64,000 nt of DNA from Mycobacterium sp. ITM-2016-00318 (GTDB taxonomy: Bacteria > Actinomycetota > Actinomycetes > Mycobacteriales > Mycobacteriaceae). The notes beneath the pieces are model-generated. The model made no database searches and had not been told where the DNA came from. It was given only the letters and a program-made list of their open reading frames with translations. The stretch covers positions 4,402,001 through 4,466,000 of the forward strand of contig NZ_CP134400.1 of assembly GCF_002968285.2 (NCBI RefSeq), given 5' to 3'. Numbering within the stretch: the first letter of the stretch is position 1; each line of letters starts with the position of its first letter. The position numbers were made by a program, and so were the translations under genes. Positions 8,108-15,340 of the stretch are shown here, in pieces.

Positions 8108-8761
8108 TCAGGCCCAGCTCGCGTGCCCGTCGCGCACCAGCAGCGACGTCACCGAGCCGTTGATCTCCTCGACCGTGATCGCCACCAGCAGGTGATCGCG
8201 CCACGCGCCGTCGACTTCGAGGTACCGCCGCAGCAGACCCTCCTCGCGGAAGCCCGCCTTGGCCAGAACGGCACGACTCGCGGCGTTCTCCGGCCGCACC
8301 GTCGCCTCGAGTCGATGCAGCCGCACCGGGCCGAACGCGTGATCCATGCCCAGCGCAAGCGCCGCTGTCGCCACTCCCCCGCCGATGTGCGACGTGGCCA
8401 CCCAGTAGCCGATCCAGGCCGACCGCAACGCACCGTGCGTGACGTTGCCGATCGTCAGCTGGCCGCCGAACTCGCCGTCGACCTCGATCACATACGGCAG
8501 CATCCGACCCTTGCGCGCCTCCGACCGCAATCCTGAGCACACCGTCGGCCACTGTGTAATCGAATGCCGGACATCCCAATTGACTTCGGTGCTCGGCTCC
8601 CACGGCTCAAGGTGCGCACGGTCGGCCAGCCTGATGCGGCTCCACACCGCGCCGTCGCGCAGCCGCACCGGCCGCAGCTTGACCACCCCACCGGGAACCC
8701 GGATCGGCCCGCACGATATCGGCCAGCCCGGGTGGGCCGCAGACGATCGCCACAGGGTCAC
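8108..8761 (-). CDS. GNAT-family N-acetyltransferase (RimJ-like)
   Basis: 217 residues. GNAT motifs can be read: VKLRPVRLRDGAVWSRIRLA at the N-terminus, IGYWVATSHIGGGVATAALA for the acetyl-CoA loop, and VRPENAASRAVLAKAGFREE for motif B. The family transfers acetyl from acetyl-CoA to an amino group, in RimJ the N-terminus of ribosomal protein S5. It is 14 bp downstream of glp and shares its direction. The position matches rimJ (Rv0995) of M. tuberculosis. Its real substrate is not shown by sequence. Confidence 0.85.
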   Translation of the reverse strand: MTLWRSSAAHPGWPISCGPIRVPGGVVKLRPVRLRDGAVWSRIRLADRAHLEPWEPSTEVNWDVRHSITQWPTVCSGLRSEARKGRMLPYVIEVDGEFGGQLTIGNVTHGALRSAWIGYWVATSHIGGGVATAALALGMDHAFGPVRLHRLEATVRPENAASRAVLAKAGFREEGLLRRYLEVDGAWRDHLLVAITVEEINGSVTSLLVRDGHASWA

Positions 8762-8775
8762 GACGGGATTGTCGC

Positions 8776-10056
8776 TTACCCGCGCTGCGCGAGAAAGGCG
8801 ACGTCGACGATCTCGCCGGTGCGAACCTCTTCGGCTTCACTGGGAACCATCACCAGACAGTTCGCCTCGGCCAGCGTCGCAAGTAGATGCGACGACGCAC
8901 CGGGCGCGCCGCCGAGCGCCTGCACGAGGTACTCGCCGGTGTCCTGATCCCGCATCAGCTGCCCGCGCAGATACCCCTTGCGGCCGGCAACCGAGGTGAT
9001 CGGCGACAACGCGCGCGCCTGCACCACCCGCCGCATCGGTTGCCGCTTGCCCAGCGACAGCCGGATCAGCGGCCGCACCATCACCTCGAACACCACTAGC
9101 GCGCTGACCGGGTTGGCGGGCAGCAGAAACACCGGCACGCCGTCGACGCCGAGCTGACCGAACCCCTGCACCGAACCCGGGTGCATCGCGATGCGGGTGA
9201 CCTCCACCTCGCCGATCTCCGACAGCACCGCGCGCACACTTTCGGCGGCCGCCCCGCCGACGGCGCCCGCGATCACCACCACCTCGGCGCGGTTGATCTG
9301 ACCCTCGACGACGTCGCGCAGTTCCTTGGGGTCTGTGTCGACGATGCCGACGCGGTTCACCTCGGCGCCCGCATCCCGGCCGGCCGCGGCGAGCGCGTAA
9401 GAGTTGACGTCATAGACCTGCCCGTTGCCGGGCGTGCGCGAGATGTCGACCAGCTCACCGCCGACGCACATCACCGACAGCCGCGGCCGCGGATGCACCA
9501 GCACGCGTTCGCGGCCCACCGCCGCCAGCAGACCGACCTGCGCGGCACCGATGATCGTGCCCGCGCGCACCGCCACATCGCCGGGCTGGACGTCGTCGCC
9601 GGTACGGCGGACGTACGCACCCGAGCGCACCGGCCGCAGCACCCGCACCCGCGACTGTCCGCCGTCGGTCCAGCGCAGAGGCAGCACCGCGTCGGCGAGC
9701 GTCGGCATCGGCGCGCCGGTCTGCACACGGGCGGCCTGCCGCGGCTGCAACCGCGACGGCGTGCGTTCACCCGCTGAGATCGTCCCCATCACGGGCAGGC
9801 TGACCTGCTGCTCGCCCTCGTCGGCCGTATCCTCGCCGTCGTCGTCTGCTCCGCGGATCGGCGTCACACCGAGCACGTCGACGCTTCGCACCGCGTACCC
9901 GTCGATGGCGGCCTGGTCGAAGCCCGGCAGCGGGCGCTCGGTGACCACTTCCTCGGCGCACATCAGGCCCTGTGCTTCTGCAATCGCGACCCGCACCGGT
10001 CGGGGGGCTACCGCAGCGGCCGTGACTCGTGCCTGTTGCTCCTCAACCGAACGCAC
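8776..10056 (-). CDS. glp: Gephyrin/MoeA-like divisome protein Glp
   Basis: 426 residues with the complete MoeA/gephyrin layout. The N-terminal part carries GFDQAAIDGYAVRSVDV, the middle TGAPMPTLADAVLPL and VRRTGDDVQPGD. The MPT-binding-like domain carries VYDVNSYALAAAGRDAGAEV and LLPANPVSALVVFEVMVRPL. Enzymes of this fold insert molybdenum into molybdopterin, but corynebacterial Glp has been shown to bind FtsZ and the receptor GlpR. Position next to galU and rimJ (Rv0993–Rv0995 order) and the presence of glpR favour the divisome role. Residual MoeA activity cannot be judged here. Confidence 0.87.
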   Translation of the reverse strand: MRSVEEQQARVTAAAVAPRPVRVAIAEAQGLMCAEEVVTERPLPGFDQAAIDGYAVRSVDVLGVTPIRGADDDGEDTADEGEQQVSLPVMGTISAGERTPSRLQPRQAARVQTGAPMPTLADAVLPLRWTDGGQSRVRVLRPVRSGAYVRRTGDDVQPGDVAVRAGTIIGAAQVGLLAAVGRERVLVHPRPRLSVMCVGGELVDISRTPGNGQVYDVNSYALAAAGRDAGAEVNRVGIVDTDPKELRDVVEGQINRAEVVVIAGAVGGAAAESVRAVLSEIGEVEVTRIAMHPGSVQGFGQLGVDGVPVFLLPANPVSALVVFEVMVRPLIRLSLGKRQPMRRVVQARALSPITSVAGRKGYLRGQLMRDQDTGEYLVQALGGAPGASSHLLATLAEANCLVMVPSEAEEVRTGEIVDVAFLAQRG

Positions 10057-10092
10057 AAGACGCCTTTCTGAAGTCGCGGGGCCAGGGACGCG

Positions 10093-11004
10093 TCAGCAGT
10101 CGACCAGCCCCAGCCGTTCCACCAACCACCGCCGCAGATCCGGGCCGTAGTCGTCGCGTTGCAAGGCAAAGTCAACCGCAGCCTTGAGGTAGCCTCCGGG
10201 ATTTCCCAAGTCGTGTCGATCCCCGCGATGCACGACGACGTGTACCGGATGGCCCTCGTCGATCAGCAGTGCGATCGCGTCGGTCAGCTGGATCTCGCCC
10301 CCCGCACCCCGCGGCACCCGGCGCAGGGCGTCGAAGATCTTGCGGTCCAGCACGTAGCGGCCGGCGGCGGCATAGGGCGACGGCGCATCATCGGCCTTGG
10401 GCTTCTCGAGCATGCCCCTGACCCGTAAGACGTTGGGATTGTTGCTGTCTGTGACGGGTTCGATGTCGAATACGCCGTAGGCGCTTATGTCTTCCTTCGG
10501 CACCTCGATGGCGCACAGCACCGAGCCGCCGCGCTTGGCCCGCACCTTCGACATCGTCTCCAGCACGCCGGTCGGCAGCACAAGGTCATCCGGCAGCAGC
10601 ACCGCGATGGCGTCCTCGTCGGGCCCGAGGGCCGGTTCGACGCAGCCGACCGCGTGACCCAGGCCAAGCGGCTCGGCCTGCACGACGGATTCGACCTTGA
10701 TCAGCCCGGGCGCCCGGCGGACCTTCTCCAGCATCGACTTCTTGCCGCGCTCCTCGAGCGTCCCCTCGAGGACGAGGTCCTCGACGAAGTGGGCGACGAC
10801 GCCGTCCTTGCCTTCGGACGTGACGATGATCAGCCGCTCCGCGCCCGCCTCGGCGGCTTCGGCGGCCACCAGCTCGATGCCTGGCGTGTCCACGACGGGC
10901 AGCAGCTCCTTGGGCACCGTCTTGGTCGCGGGCAGGAATCGGGTCCCAAGACCGGCGGCTGGGACGACCGCCGTGCGCGGTATGGAGACCAGGGCGCGTG
11001 TCAT
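10093..11004 (-). CDS. galU: UTP–glucose-1-phosphate uridylyltransferase
   Basis: 303 residues starting MTRALVSIPRT at 11004; the longer frame to 11172 would run into the divergent neighbour. The nucleotidyltransferase signature AAGLGTRFLPATKTVPKELL is near the N-terminus. Further marks are VQAEPLGLGHAVGCVEPALG and VLLPDDLVLP. GalU makes UDP-glucose for trehalose, cell-wall glycans and polysaccharides in the cytoplasm. It heads the minus-strand group galU–glp–rimJ, with a 36-bp gap to glp. It is divergent from the 5-FCL gene, so the two promoters share about 60 bp. Confidence 0.95.
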   Translation of the reverse strand: MTRALVSIPRTAVVPAAGLGTRFLPATKTVPKELLPVVDTPGIELVAAEAAEAGAERLIIVTSEGKDGVVAHFVEDLVLEGTLEERGKKSMLEKVRRAPGLIKVESVVQAEPLGLGHAVGCVEPALGPDEDAIAVLLPDDLVLPTGVLETMSKVRAKRGGSVLCAIEVPKEDISAYGVFDIEPVTDSNNPNVLRVRGMLEKPKADDAPSPYAAAGRYVLDRKIFDALRRVPRGAGGEIQLTDAIALLIDEGHPVHVVVHRGDRHDLGNPGGYLKAAVDFALQRDDYGPDLRRWLVERLGLVDC

Positions 11005-11067
11005 CGCCCCACAGTATCGCCCACCGGTCGAGCGCCGCCCGCGTCCGCGCCGTGACATCGTTGGTGT

Positions 11068-11652
11068 GTGGAGTCCGGCAGCAAGACCGCGATGCGCAAG
11101 GCGATCCTCGCGGCCCGCCGCGGGGTCGCCCCGGAAGTCCACGACGCGGAGGCCGAGGCGCTGTGCGGCCATCTGCCCGAGGTGCTCGGCATCGCGCCGA
11201 TCGTCTGCGCCTACGTGCCGATCAGATTCGAGCCCGGCTCGATGACCCTGTTGGACATGCTGCTGCGGCTCGGCAAGCAGGTGCTGCTTCCGGTCGCGCG
11301 CAGCGATGATGACGGCGTGCCACTGCCGATGCAGTGGGGCCCCTACCGACCCGGCGCCCTCGTCCCCGCCCGGCTGGGCCTGCAGGAGCCGCAGAAGCCG
11401 TGGCTACCGGCGGCGGCGATCGCCGATGCCTCTGTGGTGTTCGTGCCCGCGCTGGCCGTCGACCGGGCCGGGGTTCGGCTGGGCCGCGGCGCCGGCTTCT
11501 ACGACCGGACGTTGCCATTGGCCCGTCCGGCGGCGCGGCTCGTCGCGGTGGTGCGCGACGACGAACTTGTCGACGAACTGCCCGCCGAGGCACACGACGT
11601 CCCGATGACACACGCGCTCACACCGCGCCGCGGGCTCGTCGCGCTTGGTTAG
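11068..11652 (+). CDS. 5-formyltetrahydrofolate cyclo-ligase
   Basis: 194 residues from GTG 11068. The family converts 5-formyl-THF to 5,10-methenyl-THF using ATP. Visible marks are KTAMRKAILAARRGV at the N-terminus (ATP-binding Lys/Arg), VPIRFEPGS, and the C-terminal signature VFVPALAVDRAGVRLGRGAG followed by FYDRTL. It starts 63 bp from the divergent galU start. Position matches Rv0992c. Confidence 0.92.
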   Translation: MESGSKTAMRKAILAARRGVAPEVHDAEAEALCGHLPEVLGIAPIVCAYVPIRFEPGSMTLLDMLLRLGKQVLLPVARSDDDGVPLPMQWGPYRPGALVPARLGLQEPQKPWLPAAAIADASVVFVPALAVDRAGVRLGRGAGFYDRTLPLARPAARLVAVVRDDELVDELPAEAHDVPMTHALTPRRGLVALG

Positions 11653-11732
11653 CAGCGCGCCAGCACGTCCCGCATGGCCTGCTTCTCCTTCGCTGAGACC
11701 GGCACGGGAATGACGCGACCCACATAGCGGTT

Positions 11733-11759
11733 CTAGCACTTAAGCCGGTAGAGTGCTAA
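11733..11759. promoter_or_regulatory. CIRCE operator (HrcA binding site)
   Basis: The left arm CTAGCACTT (7 of 9 match TTAGCACTC), a spacer of exactly 9 bases and the right arm GAGTGCTAA (9 of 9) form a CIRCE element. It ends 28 bp before the start of the FmdB-type chaperone gene. HrcA represses heat-shock genes through this element, and Rv0991c of M. tuberculosis belongs to the HrcA regulon. Confidence 0.8.
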
Positions 11760-11787
11760 GTAGTTAGACCATCACGGAGGGTTTTTC

Positions 11788-12135
11788 GTGCCTACCTATT
11801 CCTATGCGTGCACCGAGTGCGACAACAAGTTCGACATGGTGCAGGCCTTCAGCGACGACGCGTTGACCGAGTGCCCCAAGTGCGAGGGCCGTCTGCGCAA
11901 GCTGTTCGGCAAGGTGGGCGTGGTCTTCAAGGGCAGCGGCTTCTACCGCACCGACAGCCGCGAGGCGGTCAAGAGCTCGTCCAACGGGTCCGCGAAGAGC
12001 AGCTCAGAAGACTCGTCGTCGAGTTCGTCGGAGAAGAAGTCCGATTCCTCGAAGTCGGACAGCTCGGGCTCGGGTTCGTCGAAGTCGGACAGCAGCACGA
12101 GCTCGTCGACCGCAAAGGCCGCAGCGTCCAGCTGA
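11788..12135 (+). CDS. FmdB-type zinc-ribbon protein, orthologue of the redox-regulated chaperone Ruc (Rv0991c)
   Basis: 115 residues. An N-terminal zinc ribbon has two CxxC pairs: YACTECDNKF and ECPKCEGRLRKLFG. It is followed by a disordered tail made almost entirely of Ser, Lys, Asp and Gly. M. tuberculosis Rv0991c (Ruc) has this architecture; it is a chaperone activated by oxidation of the zinc cysteines and acts with DnaK. The strong ribosome-binding site (GGAGGG) and CIRCE operator upstream fit heat-shock control. The long Ser/Lys repeat tail is low complexity and may vary between strains. Confidence 0.88.
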   Translation: MPTYSYACTECDNKFDMVQAFSDDALTECPKCEGRLRKLFGKVGVVFKGSGFYRTDSREAVKSSSNGSAKSSSEDSSSSSSEKKSDSSKSDSSGSGSSKSDSSTSSSTAKAAASS

Positions 12136-12202
12136 CCCCTGGTTATCCACAGGCCGTCCTGACGGCGCCCCCGCCGGGGCCCTGCTGTCTAGCGTGGCGG
12201 CC

Positions 12203-12850
12203 ATGGGGGAATCACTCAATCCGTCGGCGTTGAGCCGGCTCATCCACGACCGGCGGCCGGACTGGACCCGCACCGTCGCCGCGCGCAGAGCGGTGGCGGC
12301 AGGCCTCGTCGTTCTCGCCGCCGTCGCCGCGCTGCGTTCCGACCCGCACGGAGACCAGACCGACATCGTGGTGGCTGCACGCGACCTCTCCCCCGGCGTC
12401 GAGCTGACCGCCGCCGACGTTAAGCTCGAAAAGCGTTTGGCCACAACAGTTCCCGATGGTGCATCGGTAACCGTCGACACCGTCGTCGGGTTTACTCTCG
12501 CCGGCCCGGCGCGCCGCGGCGAGGTGCTGACCGACGTGCGACTGCTCGGCCCTCGGCTGGCACAGTTATCGGCGGGCCCGGACGCCCGCATCGTGCCCCT
12601 GCATCTGTCCGACACGGCGTTGTTGGATCTCGTGCGGCCCGGCGACGTGGTCGACGTGCTGGCGGCCGCCGACGACGACATCGATCCGCGCGTGGTGGCC
12701 ACCGATGCCGTCGTGGTGCTGGTGTCGGAGAAGCAGAAGGGGCCCGGCGCCGGCGGGGACCGCGTCGTGCTGGTCGCGCTGCCTGCCCACGCCGCCAACG
12801 ACGTCGCGGGCGCGACGCTCATGCAGGCGGTGACCCTCACGTTTCACTGA
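12203..12850 (+). CDS. SAF-domain protein (CpaB/RcpC-like)
   Basis: 215 residues from ATG 12203; an in-frame GTG at 12194 is an alternative. A short N-terminal helix (AVAAGLVVLAAVAAL, about residues 30–45) is followed by a SAF domain beginning DIVVAARDLSPGVELTAADV. The rest is beta-rich (LLDLVRPGDVVDVLAA, VVLVALPAHAANDVAGATLM). SAF/RcpC proteins belong to pilus assembly systems, but no pilus genes are nearby. In mycobacteria this gene sits in the conserved block between fmdB and mscL. Function unknown; probably anchored outside the membrane. Confidence 0.8.
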   Translation: MGESLNPSALSRLIHDRRPDWTRTVAARRAVAAGLVVLAAVAALRSDPHGDQTDIVVAARDLSPGVELTAADVKLEKRLATTVPDGASVTVDTVVGFTLAGPARRGEVLTDVRLLGPRLAQLSAGPDARIVPLHLSDTALLDLVRPGDVVDVLAAADDDIDPRVVATDAVVVLVSEKQKGPGAGGDRVVLVALPAHAANDVAGATLMQAVTLTFH

Positions 12851-12930
12851 GCTGTCCTGGTCCGCAGTGCGACTAACGTGTCAATCCTCCCGACCAGGCC
12901 TCACAACAGCTTCAGGAAGGATCCCAACGC

Positions 12931-13386
12931 ATGATGAAGGGCTTCAAGGACTTCATAACCCGGGGGAACGTGATCGACCTGGCGACTGCCGTCGTCATCG
13001 GTGCCGCGTTCACCGGATTGGTCAGCTCCTTCACCGACAATGTCGTTCAGCCGCTGGTCGACCGCGTTGGCGCGGGCGGCGACAGGGAGTACGGCATCCT
13101 GAAAATCCCCCTGGGCGGAGATCAGTTCATCGATCTCAACGCAGTGCTCTCGTCGGCGATCAACTTTCTCATCGTCGCGGCGGTTGTTTATTTCGTGATC
13201 ATCGTGCCGTACAAGAAGATGAAGGAACGCGACCCGAAGGTCGAGGAAGCAGAAACCGAGCTGACGCTCCTCACCCAGATCCGAGATCTGTTGTCCGAGA
13301 ACGGTGCAGGCTCCGGCAGGCATGGGGCCACACCAGCCGCCCTCGAAGCCGAGGCCGCCAAGGCGAGGAAGTCCGACTCGTCGTAG
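12931..13386 (+). CDS. mscL: Large-conductance mechanosensitive channel MscL
   Basis: 151 residues. The hallmark N-terminus MMKGFKDFITRGNVIDLATA is followed by TM1 (VVIGAAFTGLVSSFTDN), a periplasmic loop, TM2 (FLIVAAVVYFVIIVPYKKM) and a charged cytoplasmic helix (LLTQIRDLL). The channel opens under membrane tension and releases solutes during osmotic downshock; it is a homopentamer in known structures. A ribosome-binding site AGGAAGGA lies upstream. The second Met (12934) could be the real start. Confidence 0.96.
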   Translation: MMKGFKDFITRGNVIDLATAVVIGAAFTGLVSSFTDNVVQPLVDRVGAGGDREYGILKIPLGGDQFIDLNAVLSSAINFLIVAAVVYFVIIVPYKKMKERDPKVEEAETELTLLTQIRDLLSENGAGSGRHGATPAALEAEAAKARKSDSS

Positions 13387-13404
13387 ACCCGCACACACGC
13401 ACAA

Positions 13405-13435
13405 AACAGCCCCCGCCTTTCGGCCGGGGGCTGTT
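13405..13435. terminator. Strong bidirectional hairpin terminator between mscL and the porin gene
   Basis: The arms AACAGCCCCCG and CGGGGGCTGTT are fully complementary around a short loop (CCTTTCGGC region). The hairpin lies between the convergent ends of mscL and the MspA-type porin gene. Confidence 0.85.
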
Positions 13436-13454
13436 CCGTATGACTGGCAGGGAG

Positions 13455-14090
13455 TTATGCCATGTCCCAAGGCTCGCCGTAGGTGGTGACGCTGTCACCG
13501 CTTGCGGAGATGAGACGGGCGAACGGACGCAGCAGCACGCCACCGGCCGCACCGGTCACGGTGCCGTGCGCGTTGGAGACCGCCACGCCGCCCTGCGGGC
13601 CTGCCACGTCAACCGAGAAGGTCGCAACCTCTTGGATGCCGGGCCCGTTGCCCAGGTCAGAACTGATCGACACACCCGGGAACAGGTTCGGCGTGATGAC
13701 CGAGCCCAGCGGGTTGAACACCGGGAACAGCGATGCGTCGTCGAGCAGGATGTTTGGCGTGGTGTAGCTGAAGTTGATGCCGACGCCCAGCGACCACGGG
13801 AAGCCGATCTGGTAGCCCAGCTCCAGCGTGCCCTCGAACTCGTCGGCGCCGGCGCCGGCGACGTTGTACTTGGCACGCCCGGAGTGGAACCACTCACGGG
13901 TCAGCCGGTTGCGGTCCAGGGGGAACACGCCGTTGAGAAAGGTATCCCACTGCTGAATCGTCAAAGTCCGGTCCTGGCCGTCAACCAGACTCATCTCGTT
14001 GTCCAGTACTGCGTGAGAGGTACCGGTGCTCGCGAAAAGAGCCGCGATGGCGGCTACCATCGCGATCAGCACCCGACTTATTGCCTTCAT
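13455..14090 (-). CDS. MspA-family outer-membrane porin
   Basis: 211 residues: a 27-residue signal peptide ending TSHA, then a 184-residue mature protein, the same length as MspA. The mature sequence follows MspA almost throughout (NEMSLVDGQDRTLT, QWDTFLNGVFPLDRNRLTRE, LGVGINFSYTTPNIL, GGVLLRPFARLI, SVTTYGEPWDM). MspA forms an octameric pore in the mycolate outer membrane for hydrophilic solutes. In the constriction, Asp90 and Asp91 are kept but position 93 is Ser instead of Asp, and position 139 is Gln instead of Glu. The pore is therefore probably less negative than MspA. MspA-type porins are a mark of fast-growing mycobacteria. Confidence 0.95.
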   Translation of the reverse strand: MKAISRVLIAMVAAIAALFASTGTSHAVLDNEMSLVDGQDRTLTIQQWDTFLNGVFPLDRNRLTREWFHSGRAKYNVAGAGADEFEGTLELGYQIGFPWSLGVGINFSYTTPNILLDDASLFPVFNPLGSVITPNLFPGVSISSDLGNGPGIQEVATFSVDVAGPQGGVAVSNAHGTVTGAAGGVLLRPFARLISASGDSVTTYGEPWDMA

Positions 14091-14179
14091 GTTCTCCCTA
14101 GCTCTGTCGGCGGTGACCGTCGCGGCTCACCGAGTTGTTTCCGTGCTGGTAGTACGCCTACACCACACACGACGCAAGA

Positions 14180-14193
14180 GTCACACGTGTGAC
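14180..14193. promoter_or_regulatory. Perfect 14-bp palindrome upstream of the porin gene
   Basis: GTCACACGTGTGAC reads the same on both strands and ends 90 bp upstream of the porin start codon. It contains TGTGAC/GTCACA half-sites but not the usual CRP spacing. It is a candidate operator for a regulator I cannot name. Confidence 0.4.
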
Positions 14194-14650
14194 AAATGAG
14201 AGAGTCCACATTCTCTTCTTACGTTTCGCTCATCGTTGACACGAGGAACATAACGGGAGGGCATCAGCGCGGCAACGCGTACGGGTACGTGTGACAGTGC
14301 GGATAGGGACGGCACAAAGTTTGCTGGAGCCGGGGGTATCCCGCCTCGGACACGCCCGCGTCATACACACCCTTCAACCCCGTTCAGCACCGCTGCATCG
14401 GCCCGTGCACACCAGTGACAGGCCCTGCCACTAGGCATTCTCACCTGCGGTTACTTGCGCTTAGCCTGATTTGAACCATCATTCATGATGAGGCGGAACA
14501 TTGTTGCGCAACCAGTTCTCATGGTCGCCGTCGGCGGCGGATGAATTCGTTTCCCGTTCGTCGGTCGACGCCTGGGGCAGTTCCTCGCCGAAGACTTTGT
14601 TAACTAGGTCGCGCGGCGGCTTAGAGGGCGAGGTCACAACCGGCCCCGGC

Positions 14651-14666
14651 TGTGACCAAGATCACA
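14651..14666. promoter_or_regulatory. CRP-type palindrome without an adjacent gene
   Basis: TGTGACCAAGATCACA matches TGTGA-N6-TCACA perfectly. It lies about 560 bp from the porin start and about 105 bp beyond the 3' end of moaB2, so no annotated start codon is at promoter distance. Confidence 0.5.
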
Positions 14667-14720
14667 ATCCGGTGCGGGCAGATGTTCACCCGTGCGTAAC
14701 GCAAAAGGGATTGCCGAAGA

Positions 14721-14747
14721 GACCCCGCTCCTGTTAGGTGCGGGGTC
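14721..14747. terminator. GC-rich hairpin downstream of moaB2
   Basis: GACCCCGC at 14721–14728 pairs exactly with GCGGGGTC at 14740–14747, leaving an 11-base loop. It starts 24 bp beyond the moaB2 stop. No T-tract is visible on either strand. Confidence 0.55.
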
Positions 14748-14770
14748 CGCTCCAGCCGGAAAGCAAATTC

Positions 14771-15340
14771 TTAGATCTCCAAGCTTGATAGCTGGCCGAT
14801 GATTTGAGTGGCCAACGGGTTGAGTGTCGCCATGCCGTCGCGGACCGCGGAGCGAGAGCCGGCGATGTTCACGACCAACGTGCTGCCCGAGACGCCGGCA
14901 AGGCCTCGCGACAGTCCGGCGTCGATGATTCCCGCGGCCAGGCCGGACGCTCGCAGCGCCTCGGCGATGCCGAGAAGCTCGCGATCCAGAATGTCGCGCG
15001 TGGCCTCGGGCGTCACATCGCGCGGCGTCACCCCCGTGCCGCCGACCGATACCACCAGATCGACGCCGCCGATGACAGCCGTGTTCAGCGCGTTGCGGAT
15101 CTCCACCTCGTCGGAGGACACCACCACGACACCGTCGACGACGAAGCCCGCCTCATGAAGCAACTCGGTGACCAATGGACCGCTGTGGTCCTCCTCGCCG
15201 TGGGCAGTCCGGTCGTCGACGACGACGATGAGTGCCCGACCGACCAACTCCCCTGGCTGTTCCATGAGTGCCACCGTATATCCGGCCGATGACGTCGGCG
15301 CGGCTACTCTCGCCGTCGGCGTGCCCGGTGCCTCGGTCAC
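14771..15340 (-). CDS. moaB2: MogA/MoaB-family molybdenum cofactor protein MoaB2
   Basis: 189 residues. The ATG overlaps the stop of pepD (ATGA), so translation is probably coupled. The MoCF-binding signature is clear: LVVSVGGTGVTPRDVTPEAT, then GIAEALRASG, LSRGLAGVSGSTLVVNIAGS and MATLNPLATQIIGQL. The fold binds molybdopterin and adenylylates it, or is a diverged copy. In M. tuberculosis moaB2 (Rv0984) lies in the same operon as mprA–mprB–pepD. An internal Met at residue 26 is a possible later start. Confidence 0.92.
   Translation of the reverse strand: MTEAPGTPTARVAAPTSSAGYTVALMEQPGELVGRALIVVVDDRTAHGEEDHSGPLVTELLHEAGFVVDGVVVVSSDEVEIRNALNTAVIGGVDLVVSVGGTGVTPRDVTPEATRDILDRELLGIAEALRASGLAAGIIDAGLSRGLAGVSGSTLVVNIAGSRSAVRDGMATLNPLATQIIGQLSSLEI

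Larger units (their letters stand above)
14091..14770. other. 680-bp stretch without a protein gene, carrying regulatory palindromes
   Basis: This holds the porin promoter region at its left and the 3' side of moaB2 at its right. Recognisable elements are the palindrome at 14180–14193, the CRP-type site at 14651–14666 and a hairpin at 14721–14747. A 78-residue open frame at 14501–14737 has no family resemblance and contains the CRP site, so I do not call it a gene. A small RNA between the CRP site and the hairpin is possible. Confidence 0.5.

Noticed and set aside
14501..14737. 78-residue open frame between the porin and moaB2 genes
   Set aside because: No family and contains the CRP palindrome and part of the terminator hairpin; non-coding is the simpler reading.
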